A stretch of DNA of 64,000 nucleotides, taken from Climacium dendroides. Its lineage: Eukaryota > Streptophyta > Bryopsida > Hypnales > Climaciaceae. Positions 20,161 to 33,694 of this stretch are shown in pieces. A program made the position numbers and the translations under genes. Within the stretch, counting starts at the first letter, position 1; every line of letters starts with the position of its first letter. The notes below the pieces were generated by a model. That model saw only the letters and a program-made list of their open reading frames with translations, ran no database searches and had not been told where the DNA came from. The DNA is taken from contig OX467091.1 of assembly GCA_950106755.1 (NCBI GenBank), forward strand, positions 18,989,538 through 19,053,537. Direction: 5' to 3'.

Positions 20161-23100
20161 GACTCCGACTGGGACACCCTCGGCGACTGGAACGAAGCTC
20201 CTGGCCTCTCGAGCCCCACCGTGGAAGGCGTCGTCGCGCCCGCTCTCCGTGAGACGGCCATCTCCCCCACAACTTCCTGGGACGAGGACGACGAGCCCTG
20301 GCCAACCACCACCACCACCTCGCCCGCTTTACGAGGCGCCGGCGCCCCTCGCGCTTCCCTCGTCAGCTGGGACGAAGGCGTGGCGGGCGGCACCGAAGAC
20401 GATCCCCACGAAGCGCGTCTCCCTCGTCCCCCTGCGGAGGGTGTGGTGTCCCCGATTGTAATTGCGGATCGGGAAGTCGGGGAGACGTTCGCGTGGGCGC
20501 CGGACGATGGTTGGGGGGAGACAGGGGAAGGGCCGAGCAGCACAAGGGGGTTGGGGAGACCGAGGTCGGAGGTGGAGAGGTTGGAGGAGTTGAGGAAGGT
20601 GGGGAGGGATCCGTTTGGGGATATCATGCCGGAAGGGGAAGAGTGGGCGGATGATGCACAGGGGTGGTTGGTGCAGGTCAGTGGGTTTTATATACCTCAG
20701 TGTTTGCTTGTTTTTTCCTTGTTGCTGGAATGGCATTATTGCACATTGGATTCTAGACTATAAAATGGGAGTTCGTTGTGGTCAGTAGAGCATCACCACC
20801 TGTGGCTAGTGAATGTCTGCGACAACTTATGTTCTCATTTGTGAAACGATGGTTTGTCCGATAACTTATCACTAGAACTCAGAATTTGTTGGAATTGGAA
20901 TGTTCATTTCGGAAATCTATCACGTTTCTGGAAAAGGAGCTCTTTTACTAGAAATGCTTGCTGTATCCGTATCTGAAACTTGTGAAACGAGGTTTGAGAC
21001 TTCAATTTCAAATACAGATACTGCAGTTAGTAGGAAGGTCATAATTTGGTACGTTCTTTACGAAACTGGCTAATGTAGTGAATGTCGTGTGGAGACCGTG
21101 ATGGACCCTCTTATGGTCATGTCAAGAATTTGGTAGACGTTTGCAGACACAGATACTACAGTTAGTGGGAATGTCCTAATCTGGTAACGTTCTTTACGAA
21201 ATCTGGCTAATGTAGTGAATGTCTTTTTCGAAATCTGACTTCACTTCCGTTTAATGTCATGTCTGGTAGCCATTTGACTCCACCATGAACTCCATGTTGC
21301 ATTGGTTCAGCCTCGTCAACAAACGCCCCCTCCAGCTGAAGGCGTCCTTTCCCCCACAGCTGCTTCCCGCCTCATGGCGTCCACATTCAACCTGGGCGAG
21401 GGCACCGAAGAAGCTCTCGAAGCCACAGCAGGTCGAGGCATCGGGATGCCGCGGAGCGAGCAGGAGCGGTTGGAGATGGTGCGAGGCGAAGGCGAGGACG
21501 ATGAGTGGGCGAGGAGTGCGCACGGATTCGATCCTGAGGAGATGCAACGGCAGGTTCCGGAAGGAGAGGGCGTGTTGGGTGAAGGGCCGAGGGAAGAAGG
21601 CGCCTTTGCAGAGAATTTCGGGTGGGAGGGCGAGCTCGGCGAGGAGTGGGGGCCGCAGGAGAGGACGGTGCCGCCGGGTCGAGGAGCGGGAGCGCCAGTA
21701 CCACCGGCGGTAAGGAGGCAGCAGGAGAGGTTGCCCATGACCGCTTACGAGCTTGAGCTCCTCCAGAGCATGGTGCGTTTGTCTCTTACGAGAATAAGTA
21801 ATGTGAAGTGCCCATTCTCCCATACAGAAAGGGAGTGGTTCCATTCACTGTACAGGTGAACTTTGAGGCTTTCTCTGCAACAATTTAGAACTTCCATCAT
21901 CTTAAATCCTCAGCACGTTCATTGTGTCGTTATCTAAATATCAGTTGCAAAAAGTATATGGTAATAAAGATGTGTTTTCACACTTAGCTCAAGGTAAAGA
22001 TTGCATGTATGATTAATGGAGCCTCTAATGTACTGTAAGGTTAATGGAGCCTCTACTTTAGAATGATTTGTGAAACAGAAGGATTTTAGAAACTAAAAAG
22101 ATTTGTGAATGTGTATCGACTACCAAGATGGCAGGTTTGCGATTAACATCCTCAGTATGTTTTTGTATTGACAGCAAGCACAGCTTTTGTAACCTTCTGT
22201 AGCTCGTCTGTCACACCCTTGACTTTGCCTTTCTCTAGAATCATCTTATCACAGAGATGTCACCCTGAGAATCCAGGCTGGTCTCTATCCCGATTGCTTC
22301 AAGTAAAGAAGACAAGAATCTACAAGAATGATACAAGAATTCTTGTTATGATGCAAGAAAAAATTTACGCAAACTTGAATTTGTTATTGCAAGCTTCAAG
22401 GTGTCCTTTGTTGATTGACCTTTGGTATTGAGTTCGCACATGGGTTAGTTGTAAGTTCGTTCACTAGGGGCGTCACGATTGACACTAAGTTTAGCCTTGC
22501 AACTTGTTTGCTTGATCCAAACCTGGCCTAATCCTGCCTTGCGCAATTCCAGATGTAATAGGTCTCTTTAAGAAACTGACTAGAAACTCGTTTCTCAAAT
22601 TTCTTTCTAGTAGGGAGCAGAAACAGGGACCGAGACAACATGACCGAAGCAACACAAATCTGTTAACATCCAATTCAACCCATACAAAGCAACAGAAAAC
22701 TATTGATTCATGCCCTATTTCCTACTAGTGGTAAATTCAATAGAATAGTGTTTGATTCGATCCCTTTTGGTGATCTATCTTGTGTTTGTATAGACTGACT
22801 TTAAAGAGGTGTTTTTTTGCAGCAACGTGAAGCCCACGGTGGTGAGTTGCCAGGAGACTGGGCAGTGAATTTGCCTAGGGGCGACGCAGTGGTGCGAGGG
22901 GACGAACGAGAGGCCTGGCACCAAGTCTCGGGTCCAGGAGGGCCTCTTCCAGCAATTCAACCTGGAAGAACTTTGATGCCTGACCCTGACTACGAGAGAG
23001 GCTTGCGAGGCTCGGATGCCACGCCGTCGTCGTACAACACAGACAAGCAGTTTGAGCTCATGAAAGACATCAGCACGCGCTTCTTGCCGGAGTTCGCCAA

Positions 23101-26100
23101 CGACGAGAATCGGGCCCTGAACATCATGGTTCAAGAAGCCGAGCGCGAATTGCGAGAAATCGAAGTAAGTCTTTTTTTTCCAACAAAGGTGGGTAACCCC
23201 CAAACCTCCACTTTTTGCTACTAACTGTGCCTAGTTCCTATTATTTGAATGGTCAAATTGTCATATTTTCTTGTTGGCACGCAAAAGAAGGTTCTAACGC
23301 ACCAAAGAATGTGATATTTGGATACTGTATGCAAATGTTACGAAGGTTCAATACTTGGTATATGTTCTAAAATCGTTTTCTTCAACATACATTGATTTTG
23401 GATATTGATTTTGGACATTGATTTTGGATATCGATTTTGAGATGTACAGAGTGATGATGGTAATTTTAGGCAGTTTTGGATGTACACTTGGACCTCTTTA
23501 ATTTGACCTTCTCTTCCATGGCATTTTGGAATATTTGGCACTCTTGGTACACTATTGTTGCTTGTATGTAGCACCCTTGTTTTACATTCAAACTATTTGA
23601 CATGGAATTTGATTGGATCCATCTTTGATGACATTTTGGAATATCTTGCACTCTTGCCACACTATGCTTGTATGTTGCACCCTTCACATTCAAACTTGGA
23701 GTATGAGCGTATCCTTCTTCAATGACATTTTGTTCTAACTTGTACCACACTATCATTGCTTGTAGCACACTTATTTCACATTCAAATTATTTGGCAAGTA
23801 TTAATATGATTGTATCCCATACCATTAGATTAAGGGTGTTAGAGTGTATATCATTCTTTTTTTTTATTGGTTTTGTTTCTACTATTTTTCACCTTTTAGC
23901 TTATACCTACATTTTTGTTAGCATTGAAGAAGAGGTGTCACTTCTTCATATTAGGATGCTATCCAAGAGCAAGATGATCGAACTACTGTAATGGAAGATC
24001 ACATGAAACGAGTTCAAGAAGAAATTACGGCAACCCAACAAAGGGTCGAGGCAAAGAGGAAAGAAATTGCAACGGAAGAACACTTAAAAACCATTACAAC
24101 CTTTCAAGCTACAAGACTCAAGGTTAATTTATCAATACATTATATATAACATCCAAAAATAATAGATATAGTTTAAAAAGACAAAAGTGTAGTTTTTTTC
24201 AATAGTATATTATATAATATTTATTATGTTCAAAATTTTATTCATTTTAATCATAAGTACCATTTTCATTGCAAATTTTGTATAGAGGGAGGTTGGAAAA
24301 ATGGAAACTGAGATGCATGAAATGGTAGAGTGCTTACGAAACTACCGTGCAGCTATTCTACAAGGCAATGATAAGTTAGAAAAATTTCGCCAAGTACAAC
24401 AATGGAGTGAGGTAATACATTAACATCTTAAAGGTATAAACTTTCAAAATTGGGATGCTTCATAGTATAAACTTAAATGGATATAGAATTTTCATTTGGA
24501 ATTTGAATCCATTGATTTAAACTTTGGATGTAAGTAGTTTAGACATAAGATATGTACAATTGTTTGTCAATGTTTAGAAAGGATGTTTTACATGTCGATT
24601 TTTTTTTCTATTTGTGTTTAATTCAAGATTAAAAAAAAATTGAATTTACCTTGTTATAATCTTCATATTTATAGAAAACATATAGGAAGACATCTAATAT
24701 TTAAAGAATATAAAAGGCCAAATAGAGTTTTAATATGATGTTTGAAAATATGAACTAAAAGTTAGTCTATAAAAGGATGTTTGTCATCATAACAATTTCT
24801 TTAATGTCACACATTGTGTTAAATTTTTCACTTACATGGCATTACATTGATGAGCTTATTTATTGAGTTTATGATTGTTGGAGTCTTATAGCAAGAATTG
24901 GAACAATGGGTGCAAGCTGCACTCCAAAAAGATGAAGATTATGTTGCTCTTGAAAGCTATCACAAGTATGATGACACTCGAATTAAGGCTTTGAGGTTGG
25001 AAGAACAAATGGTATCAGGAGAATTAGCAAAAGTTCGAGATTTGTTGGAGGCAGAAATGTCAGAAACCCAAAGCTATCAAGTTGCACTTGACAAAACTGC
25101 AGTGGAATTTCGGTATTATTTTAACAATTCTATTTGTATTGTACAAATCTAAATCTTTGATTAGATATAATACAAATATATCTATTTTCACGAAAATTTA
25201 TATAGATATAAAATATGTATGTTTTTAGTATATGAAAAATAATAGTAGAATTCACTAGATCTATTTGAAATAACATGTTTTAAAAAAAATCAAATTTGAT
25301 ATTGAAGATGAGTTTTTTAGCTAAATTGTAAAGTTCTAAATGATTAAATAGACAAAATAGTGTGATAATATATAGATTGAAAATTAATTCAATAATAATT
25401 TAATTACAACATTTAAGTCCAACTACTAAGGATAAGCTTCATTACAATTAGGCAACTACATGCAGAGAGGCAAGAAGTGATCAAACAATGGGAAACCACC
25501 ATTGCACTTGTACATAAACGTGATGGAGAAATACACAAACTTACTGAGGAATTTGCTGAAAATCAACAAAATCTACGAAAACAAAAACGACTCTTGGACA
25601 ATCTTGACATAAAGCTTTACAATGAACAAGAAAAAAATGTAAACTTTGTTTACATTTATTTAAAATATTTGACAATAATTTTTATTAAAATTATTAAAAT
25701 TACAAAAGATACAACAAGAATATTGTCCCCTATCATTAATTAATTTTACCATATTCTTTCAATGTTAAAATCTTCATAAGAATTTTGAAGTATAAAAGTT
25801 CTTCAAATTGTAGGATTACTGATACACTTTGAAGTGATTCTTTGGTTAATTTAAAGATGTAAGTTATTTAATGATAAAGAGCACATAATGCAAAAATACA
25901 TGACAAAGAATACAAAACAAATTCTAATTTTTTTTAGTGAGATGTTTATAGTACACGCCTTTGTAATTGTTTATCATGTGTAAATGTCTAATTTTTTGGG
26001 TTTTGAGCAAATGAAGTATACATGTATACAAACATGATCACTAAATTTTGAATAAAAGAAAATCTTCTAATTCAATAGTACATTTATAACCACATTTAGG

Positions 26101-29100
26101 TTGTTGAAAAATTTGAAATGAAATTTGAAAAAGGATGTATAATCTAATGAAAACATTTTTAATGTCCTTGTTTAAAAAAATAACTTTAATTTCACCTCCA
26201 ATTGACAAATTAAGAAAATCAATTTTTAATCATTAATTATATATATATACATATATATATATAAGAAAAAAATTGTTGTTTATGCATCCTAAATCATATC
26301 CATATGATTGAATTTGTAATTTTCATTCTTAAAAAATATACTTTTAGTTCAAAATTTCTTCAATATTTAGTATAATTACAAAATAGGATATTTTGCATGA
26401 TTTTTTATTGATTCACTAATATACTGAGGTTTTAGAATATCCTCAAGATGCAATAAGACTCTTGTTTAGAACCTCCAAGATAAAGATTTAGGTGCCTTAG
26501 TATCAAAATCATAAATTCTATAAAATAACAAAAAATCCATTTATTTTTTTAAATGGCAAGTCCCAATTCTTTGCTAGTATCTTGCATTGACAATTCAAGT
26601 GAAAAAGTGGTCAAGTCACATTTAATCGCATTTGTAAATTTGCTCAAATACTTAGGTTTTTGGAGGTTTATCCATATCTTATTTTAACATTTTGAAAATC
26701 TACTTCCTTAAATATTTTTTGATAAAAATATTATAGACATTTAATGAAATATATAGAGAAGATTAAATGAATCATTAGAAATTGAAAAATGAAGTTAGAT
26801 TCATATAGGTCAACATGTCAAATGTAGAATGTTTTAAAATTAAAAATTAATTTTCTTATCTTACAAATGAATCACAAATGTATATTTTTATATGCAATGA
26901 ATTTGGGTATATTTTTATCTTTAAGAAAATAGGATAGAAAAAGATAGATGCAATGAATCAATTTTAAAAAATCATTTACATAGAAAAATGTAGAAAAATT
27001 TATCGTTTGAAGTATCTTTTGTGTTGGCATACAAAAAATATTGAATGATTCTAAGAAGCAAAATTTGTTACCAAAGCCTTGCCATATTGAACTTTGACGA
27101 AATAAGTATTTTGTTTTCAAGACAAGCATCATGATGAAATAGCATTGTGAATTAAAAGTGAATTAGAATTGAAGCATTTTTCTCAATAATCAAAATTTAT
27201 AACAACCTATATATGTTTATATCTATAATTATTGATCAATTGACCTTGCTATATGAATATATTTAATTTATATATGGATTACAGTGATGGAATCAATTGA
27301 AAAATGATGACTTTTATTATTTTAAAATTTTATGTGGTCTTCTCAAAGCTCCTAAATAGAAAATATTTAAACTTTCTTAATTTGATTCAAAATAATGAAG
27401 AGTTTGTTTTTTGAAAATGAATATTTAAAGGTCAAATCTAATATTAATTTTTATTAGTGGTAATATCATAAAAACATAAAACTATTATCTATTTTGATAC
27501 ATTCATGTAATTTCAAAAATAATAAATAAATAATATCATTTTCTAAGTTGTATATTGATGGAAAATATGTTCCTTTATTTATATTTAAAGCACTTTCATG
27601 ATTCAAAGCTTGCATAGTATAAACTATAATATCCATTTCAATTAGAATACAAACACATTTTAAAATATAATTTCCATATTTACAAATAATTTTCTAAAAT
27701 TTTCTTTTAGTTTTGACATTTTGACATTTTTAAAAGCAAGATTAATTTTGCATATGTCCCCAGGCAGATATGCAAAGGGAGATTTATTTTAAGAACTTAG
27801 ATGCCCAAAAATTAAAAGACATTTTAAGACAAGAAATGGAAAAGTAGAGTATATGCTAATACACTTAAATAATAAAAATATTCAATAAAAATGTATATTT
27901 TTACAAAAATAATTCATTTGTCAATTTTTTTTAACTATAGGTGTAGTATAAATGTGTTGTATTGATATTTTATATTACTACACAGATTGAAAAGAACACG
28001 TGAAGCACTAGTGAGTATTAAAGCGGAACATTTTCGAGCTCAACATCAATATGCAAAAGAAGTTGCAAGGAAGGTCTTTTTTCAAGAAGTACGGTGAATT
28101 AAATATTATATCTATGATCTCATGATTTTTTCCTTCATTGAAATTTATGCCATTTTTCATGTCATTCCAAAAAAATATCATCTTATGAATGTTGAGGGAA
28201 AAAATAGTTTACAATTATTTTGTGCTATTGAAGGAAATTGTTCGGCAAAAAAATATGTACCAAGATGCAAGGAATAAATTGAAAAAAATGAGAAGAAAGG
28301 TGGAAGATGAATATAGTCATTTGGATACTTTAGAAAAACGGACCCATACACTTAATAAACTATTACATACAGAAGAACTCAACCTTAAACTTGCAAAAAA
28401 GGAAGTTGCTAGCTTGCAAGATAAACATTTTAAGGGATCTGAAAAATTATTTTCACTACGAGCAACTGGTATGACATTTTTAATGAGTAGTTGATCTAAT
28501 CCTGAGTGCATCATTGCTTTAAGATTTTTCTACTAGGAAATTTCTTAGAAAGAATATTTTTAAAATACTAAAAAAAGACTTAAATCTCATTTTATTTTTT
28601 AAGACATTTACATGAATAATATATAAATGACATTATAATTTTTTGGAACAGAAGGAGATACTGTTCATGAAATCAAAGGAGGCAAATCGATAGCCAAAAC
28701 ATTGGTGAATAAAATTTCAATATTGGAGATAGAATTGCTTAAAAAAGAGGAAAAATTGTATGCAGCAGACTTCCAAATCCAATTACTAGAAGGGAAAGTT
28801 GGACGAGCAAGTGGTGAGCGTAGTAATGCAGAAGAAGTTGAAATAGAAAAACAAATTAAAGCGCTTGAAGCTGAATTAGAAAATGCAAAACATGAAGAAC
28901 ATGCAATTAATGATCAAGTTTGTAATCTTCTTACTCCAATAATCTTTAGAATTAGATGATTTTTTAAATAATTGATATTGTTGATAAGAATCATACTTAA
29001 CTCCTATCATTGATGAATACAAATTAAATAAAATGTTTATAGTATGAAGGATTGTTGAACATGATTAATAACAATTATGTTTTTATTTGTATCTTTCTTA

Positions 29101-32100
29101 TATAAACAGATGAAGAAATCATTAAATGATATGCGTAAAAATAGTTGTAGGAAAGAAGAACTTGAATTAAAAAACAAGAAGTTGAATGATAAAAATGCAG
29201 AGCTCAACCTAGAATGTGATGCTGGAATGATTGGCAATAAGGTATACAAAATGTTTTTATAAGAAATGCATTGTCTCAATATAAATTCACTTTTTTGTCA
29301 GTTTACAAAATAAGAGATCTTGAAACCTTGAAATGATTATTTTCTTTCCATCATTGATATTGAACATCAATTAATATAGTTTTATATATAATATATATTG
29401 AACCTTAAAATTTATTTAAGGTTTAATGTAATTACATAAGATGTTTGTGTTGATATTAGGCTATGACAAAAGAAAGAGAAGAAGTGGCATTGGAGGCAGA
29501 TCTCTTGCAAATGGAAGTACAAAGATTAACTGATTTATTGCATTCAAAAGCTGGTATGTCAATATGAAAATTCAAAAAAATATTAGAAATTGAATATTTT
29601 CTTGAAAGTCTCTAAAAATAATATAATTCTAACAATATCAAAATATAAACAATAAAAATTCACTTTCCAAAGTCTCTGTCTTTCAAAATTTGAGGTACAA
29701 GCCATTTAAAAAAAATAATGAACATGTAATTTTGCATCTTTTATTTGCTTCAAACATTTAAATCATTTTTTACATAGATGAAGTATTCAACTTGGATCTC
29801 TTAAAAAAACGTTTGAATCAAAATATGGAAGACCGAAAAGTAGAGGTAGATGCTCGCCAAGAAATTCAACACCAAGAAATGAAAATGATTGCTGAAGAAC
29901 TTCATGATCTCAAACTCAAACGCCAAAATCTTATTTTAAAAATTGACAAGGTTAACATTAGAAAGTCTATATATTATAATAAATTTGTAAAATTAAGGAC
30001 TAAGATTTCCATATATCTATTATATATAATGCATAGTCTTACAACCGGCTATCACTTTTTTCTTTTTTTGGATGATCATATATTTTTCTTTAAAAAAAAT
30101 TCTCCACAAGTTGGAGGCACTAATTGAGTTCTAGAAAACTATAAAAATAGGTGTGGATGTGTGTGCAAATATTGCAACAATTGTTCTATAAACTAATTCT
30201 ATATTATTCAAAAAAATATTTTAGTATGTTCAATAATGAAATACTTGTTGACTAAAATTGCAGCTTCAATGTAAGTATGATTGCCTTAAAGCACGTATGA
30301 AATCTACTGATGGAGTAGAACTTAGTGCAGAATTTTTCTTAAGTAAATTGAAATCTAGTAGAGAAGAGATTCAAAAAAAGGGCTTAGATCTCAATGAAGA
30401 ACTTAGAAAGGTAACTTTCTAGTAAAAAAATAAATCAAAATATTGAAAGTAAGTTAAAGAATTATTATGTTCATATCTAAAAATTTTGCATCTCAATTTC
30501 TTATATTCAATGTTATTAATACAAAGTCTAATTCTAAAACAGACAAAGATTGATGTAAAATTTCTTGAAAGTGCAACAAAGCAAATTACAGATTCCAATA
30601 ACAATCTTCGAACTAGTCTCACTGAAAGTGAAAGGTCCATTGCACTTGAAGAAGAAGCAAAGAAGCTAAAAGAAGAACTTCAAAAAGCAAGAGATAGGGC
30701 ACGTTTCAAACAAAGAGAAGAGAGATCTCTGCTTCAAGTAAAACCAATCATTTTTAAAATCCAATTTGAATTTTCTAATGATTTTTTTAACAAACAATCT
30801 ATATTATTATATTATATATGGAATTTTTGTTGTTCAACTGTTATAAAAATGTAAATAGTTCATTGTATATTGTAGGATATAGAAGACGTTGAGGCAAAAG
30901 TACAAAACAAAGAAGATGAATGTGCATCTGCAATCAAAGCAAGTGAGAACTTAGAATATCAGATTGAACATGCTCAAAAAGGTCAAGAAGAGCAAACAAT
31001 AAAGCGCAAGAGAGCAGCGGCTCGACTCAATTTTCTTATGCGAGAGCTTCAAGAAAAAGCTATGTATGTTCTAAAATATTAATAAATACAAATCTTGAAG
31101 TATACATCTTTTTCCTTTGGCTAAGCTAATTGAAAGAACATTGGTATTGTATAGAAGTTTTGTTTGGCCAAGCTTGGCTTAAATAGATCTTTAATTTAAA
31201 CTTTTCGTTTCCATTCTAACTAAGCTTGAATGGATTCATGTATATTTAACAAAGATGCAAAATTCTAAATGCATGGTACCAACCTTGACAAATGAACATG
31301 TAGTTTTTCCTCAAAAAAGATCAATTATAGAATTTTTTTTTTGAAAATTTTGTATTTGATAAATTGAAATTACATCTACATTGAGATCCCTATTTGATAC
31401 TTGAATCTATTATAATGATTTATATAGATTTTATTTTATTACAATTCTTTATAATTATTGAAGTTTATAATAAGAAACTAAATACATAGAGTTTTATTGT
31501 TGCATTAGCTTTCTCATCCTAACTTCTTTAATTTGATTGCTTGGAGTCTCAAAAAATGATCATGTCATAGTTTGCACATGTGACAAATTGGATAATAGTC
31601 AATCATAGTATAACTAATAGGAGAGTCACATTAGCATTTTAAAGTTAAGGGAGTTGGGGATACACATTTGGGTTTATTATAGTAACCATGTTGAATATTC
31701 AACTTATTGGAATTAGCTATTGAAAAAAATGTCAATTTTGTTACATTAGTATTGGTGCAATCCATTCCTCTAAAATCATAACATTCAATTGCACAAATAT
31801 CTAAAAAATTGGAACGAATATAGATTTAAGTTTCAATGCATTTGTCTTGAGAAGTGTCAATGTTTTGAATTCAAGCTATTATATTAATATTTATTCAAGA
31901 GGCATTGAAAAGGTATTGAAGACATTAATTGTATAAGTAATAATGTAGACCTGAAGAGGCAAAGCGGATGAATGGTGAATTCATATTGTCAGAGATGAGA
32001 GAATCAACCCGAGATGTACTCTACAAATTGCAACAACTAGCTATGGAGAATCCGGAATATGCCCCTATAATTAGAGAACAATTTCAAACAAAAGGATTCA

Positions 32101-32291
32101 AGCTACTGATTGGACCTAGAAGTGCTCGATCTGGAGGCTCAACAAGTGATCAGTCCATGGCTAGTATTCCTAGCCGTAGATCCAAGTCACCTCTATCTAG
32201 GATGACTGGAGGTGTTGGTTCTTCTACATCTAGTGTTGTGAATATGGAGTTCAACGGACCTGGGCCTAGTTCTAAACCTAGCTCCAAATGA
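20137..32291 (+). CDS. CCDC39: Coiled-coil protein 39 (CCDC39/FAP59), axonemal 96-nm ruler
   Basis: Eighteen exons: 20137-20676, 21311-21772, 22823-23164, 23955-24122, 24286-24411, 24892-25112, 25452-25638, 27764-27843, 27986-28088, 28234-28468, 28652-28917, 29110-29241, 29460-29553, 29778-29950, 30264-30410, 30543-30737, 30876-31063 and 31949-32291. They sum to 4002 bp (1333 aa) with matching phases. Exon 3 onward follows animal/algal CCDC39: FLPEFANDENR start, RQEVIKQWETTI and KRDGEIHKL (exon 7), LLHSKADEVFNL (exons 13-14), and a Ser-rich RRSKSPLSRM tail. With CCDC40/FAP172 it forms the ruler that sets the 96-nm dynein and radial-spoke repeat, here in sperm flagella. Human CCDC39 is 941 aa; residues 1 to about 410 are an extra GC-rich acidic/Trp, Pro and Gly segment. 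The exon 9 donor is ambiguous (28073 or 28088). Confidence 0.93.
20995..21230 (+). repeat. Tandem duplication in CCDC39 intron 1
   Basis: Two units share ACAGATACT(G/A)CAGTTAGT and GTTCTTTACGAAA, then GGCTAATGTAGTGAATGTC. The spacing is about 130 bp. Non-coding. Confidence 0.75.
23235..23495 (+). repeat. Dispersed repeat in CCDC39 intron 3
   Basis: The stretch from TTTCTTGTTGG through CACCAAAGAATG and GAGATGTACA to TTTTGGATGTAC has a second copy, in the same orientation, at 46010-46255. Inside it is a short run of (T)TGGA(T/C)ATTGATTT units. Confidence 0.75.
23515..23820 (+). repeat. Triplicated segment in CCDC39 intron 3
   Basis: Three units of about 95-110 bp each contain ATGACATTTTG-like, ACACTAT.(A/T)TTGCTTGTA and a CACATTCAAA motif. 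Non-coding. Confidence 0.75.
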
Positions 32292-32299
32292 TGTATTTG

Positions 32300-33690
32300 T
32301 ATAAGGTAAAGACAACCATAATCACAATTTTTGCTATAATCTATGTAGTGATTCAAATTATAGATTGTTCAAAATTTTTTTGATGGTTATGTTGGCAAAT
32401 AAAAAGAAATCCCTTTGCAATAAAGAACATGTTACTTGGCTCCAAACAATGAATTGTACTAAGTATGGACAACATCCACAACAAGTGGCATTATTAGAAC
32501 TTCTAGTGTTGAAGATAATTTTTTTTGCTAAACTTGTCATATCTTTATTCATATTCTTATTTACAAATGAAAGATGACTTTATTATACCTTAATAATGAT
32601 AGAATACAATGTTTGAAAAATATATGCAAGAAATTAACAACAAACAATAAATCGTGTAAAGAAAAGACACCTATGTTTGTCACTTTTGCAATTAAAAAAG
32701 TGATCAAATTTTATTGAATTTGAATCCCTATTAGCAAATGAAAGAACATTCCAAAACTTCAAATAAAATGATATTCAAATTTGTATGAAAAATTAATAAA
32801 GGATTAAAGTCTCATTGGTGATGTTCTAAAATCATTTCTTTGGCAGTAGGTACACACATAGATGTATTGTTCAAATGATAAAGCAATACTTTAGATCCTT
32901 AATAATTTTAACCCTTAAACGATGAACTGGTCACCGTGAAAATCATCTATTTGGGTACCATGTGAATTGTTGGCTTAAAAAAATGAAAAAAACACTCATT
33001 GGAAGACAAGGTACTGTAGAAGTCATTCCCTTTTCCTACAAAATTTAAAGAATGAATATTTACACTTTTGTCCTACATCAAGAGATTCTTTGTCAATTCA
33101 TTGGCTGAAAATGTCCTTGACATCATTTAAGGTTAAATGTCCCTCCCTTACCTTCCCCAAAGTATTGTGGATCTATCACCCACCTTCTACAAAAGGTGCT
33201 AATAACCAATGTATGAAACTCCAAAGGATGACCATGGAGAAAATTGGTCAAAGAACTTATAAAAGAGTCCAATTAGCAAAAGAAACCCATGTATCCCCAA
33301 AACCCACCATATTGAGCAAGGTTTTTTTGAACAAGGTTTGAAGGGAAAAAACAATCACCAAGTCTTGTGAAAAAGGGAGACAACATCAACAAGATTTCTG
33401 CTGAAGATTATAAACTGCTGAAGATACCCTGATGAGTGGGTGTGTAAAACCCACCCTCTACATTTATTAGGACACTCTACATTTGTAATGGTAGATGCAC
33501 CACTACTACTGTAATTGAAAAGGTAAGGTTTGAACAAAGATTCATGACGACATTAGCACAAACCTGTATTGAGTGACAACTGTTTTAAAAAATACGGAGT
33601 AGAAGGGTAGGTACTGTAAATCAAGATTTGATTACATTTATTTAGGCCATGTACAAGGAAAGGCAACACAAAAACAAGAGAAAAATGTTC
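32300..33690. other. Intergenic between convergent CCDC39 and RBL19
   Basis: This region separates the 3' ends of two convergent genes. No coding region is seen. It contains the TTAA-bounded element copy at 32908-33136. The two 3'UTRs must lie at its ends. Confidence 0.6.
32908..33136 (+). mobile_element. TTAA-bounded MITE, copy 2
   Basis: 229 bp, starting TTAACCCTTAAACGATGAAC and ending TTTAAGGTTAA. High similarity to the copy at 44387-44616, including TTGGCTTAAAAAAATG and CACTCATTGGAAG. Confidence 0.8.
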
Positions 33691-33694
33691 TGGA

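Noticed and set aside
19899..20627. 242-codon reverse ORF over CCDC39 exon 1
   Set aside because: The forward frame has correct splice sites and joins CCDC39; the reverse frame is a by-product of GC-rich sequence and the minisatellite.
21257..21844. Several overlapping ORFs on both strands at CCDC39 exon 2
   Set aside because: Only the forward frame from 21311 fits phases with exons 1 and 3 and shares the PRSE-ERLE module with exon 1.
28074..28088. Alternative exon 9 donor in CCDC39 at 28073
   Set aside because: Both donors are GT and phase 0; the longer version was kept as the default, but the choice cannot be settled from sequence alone.
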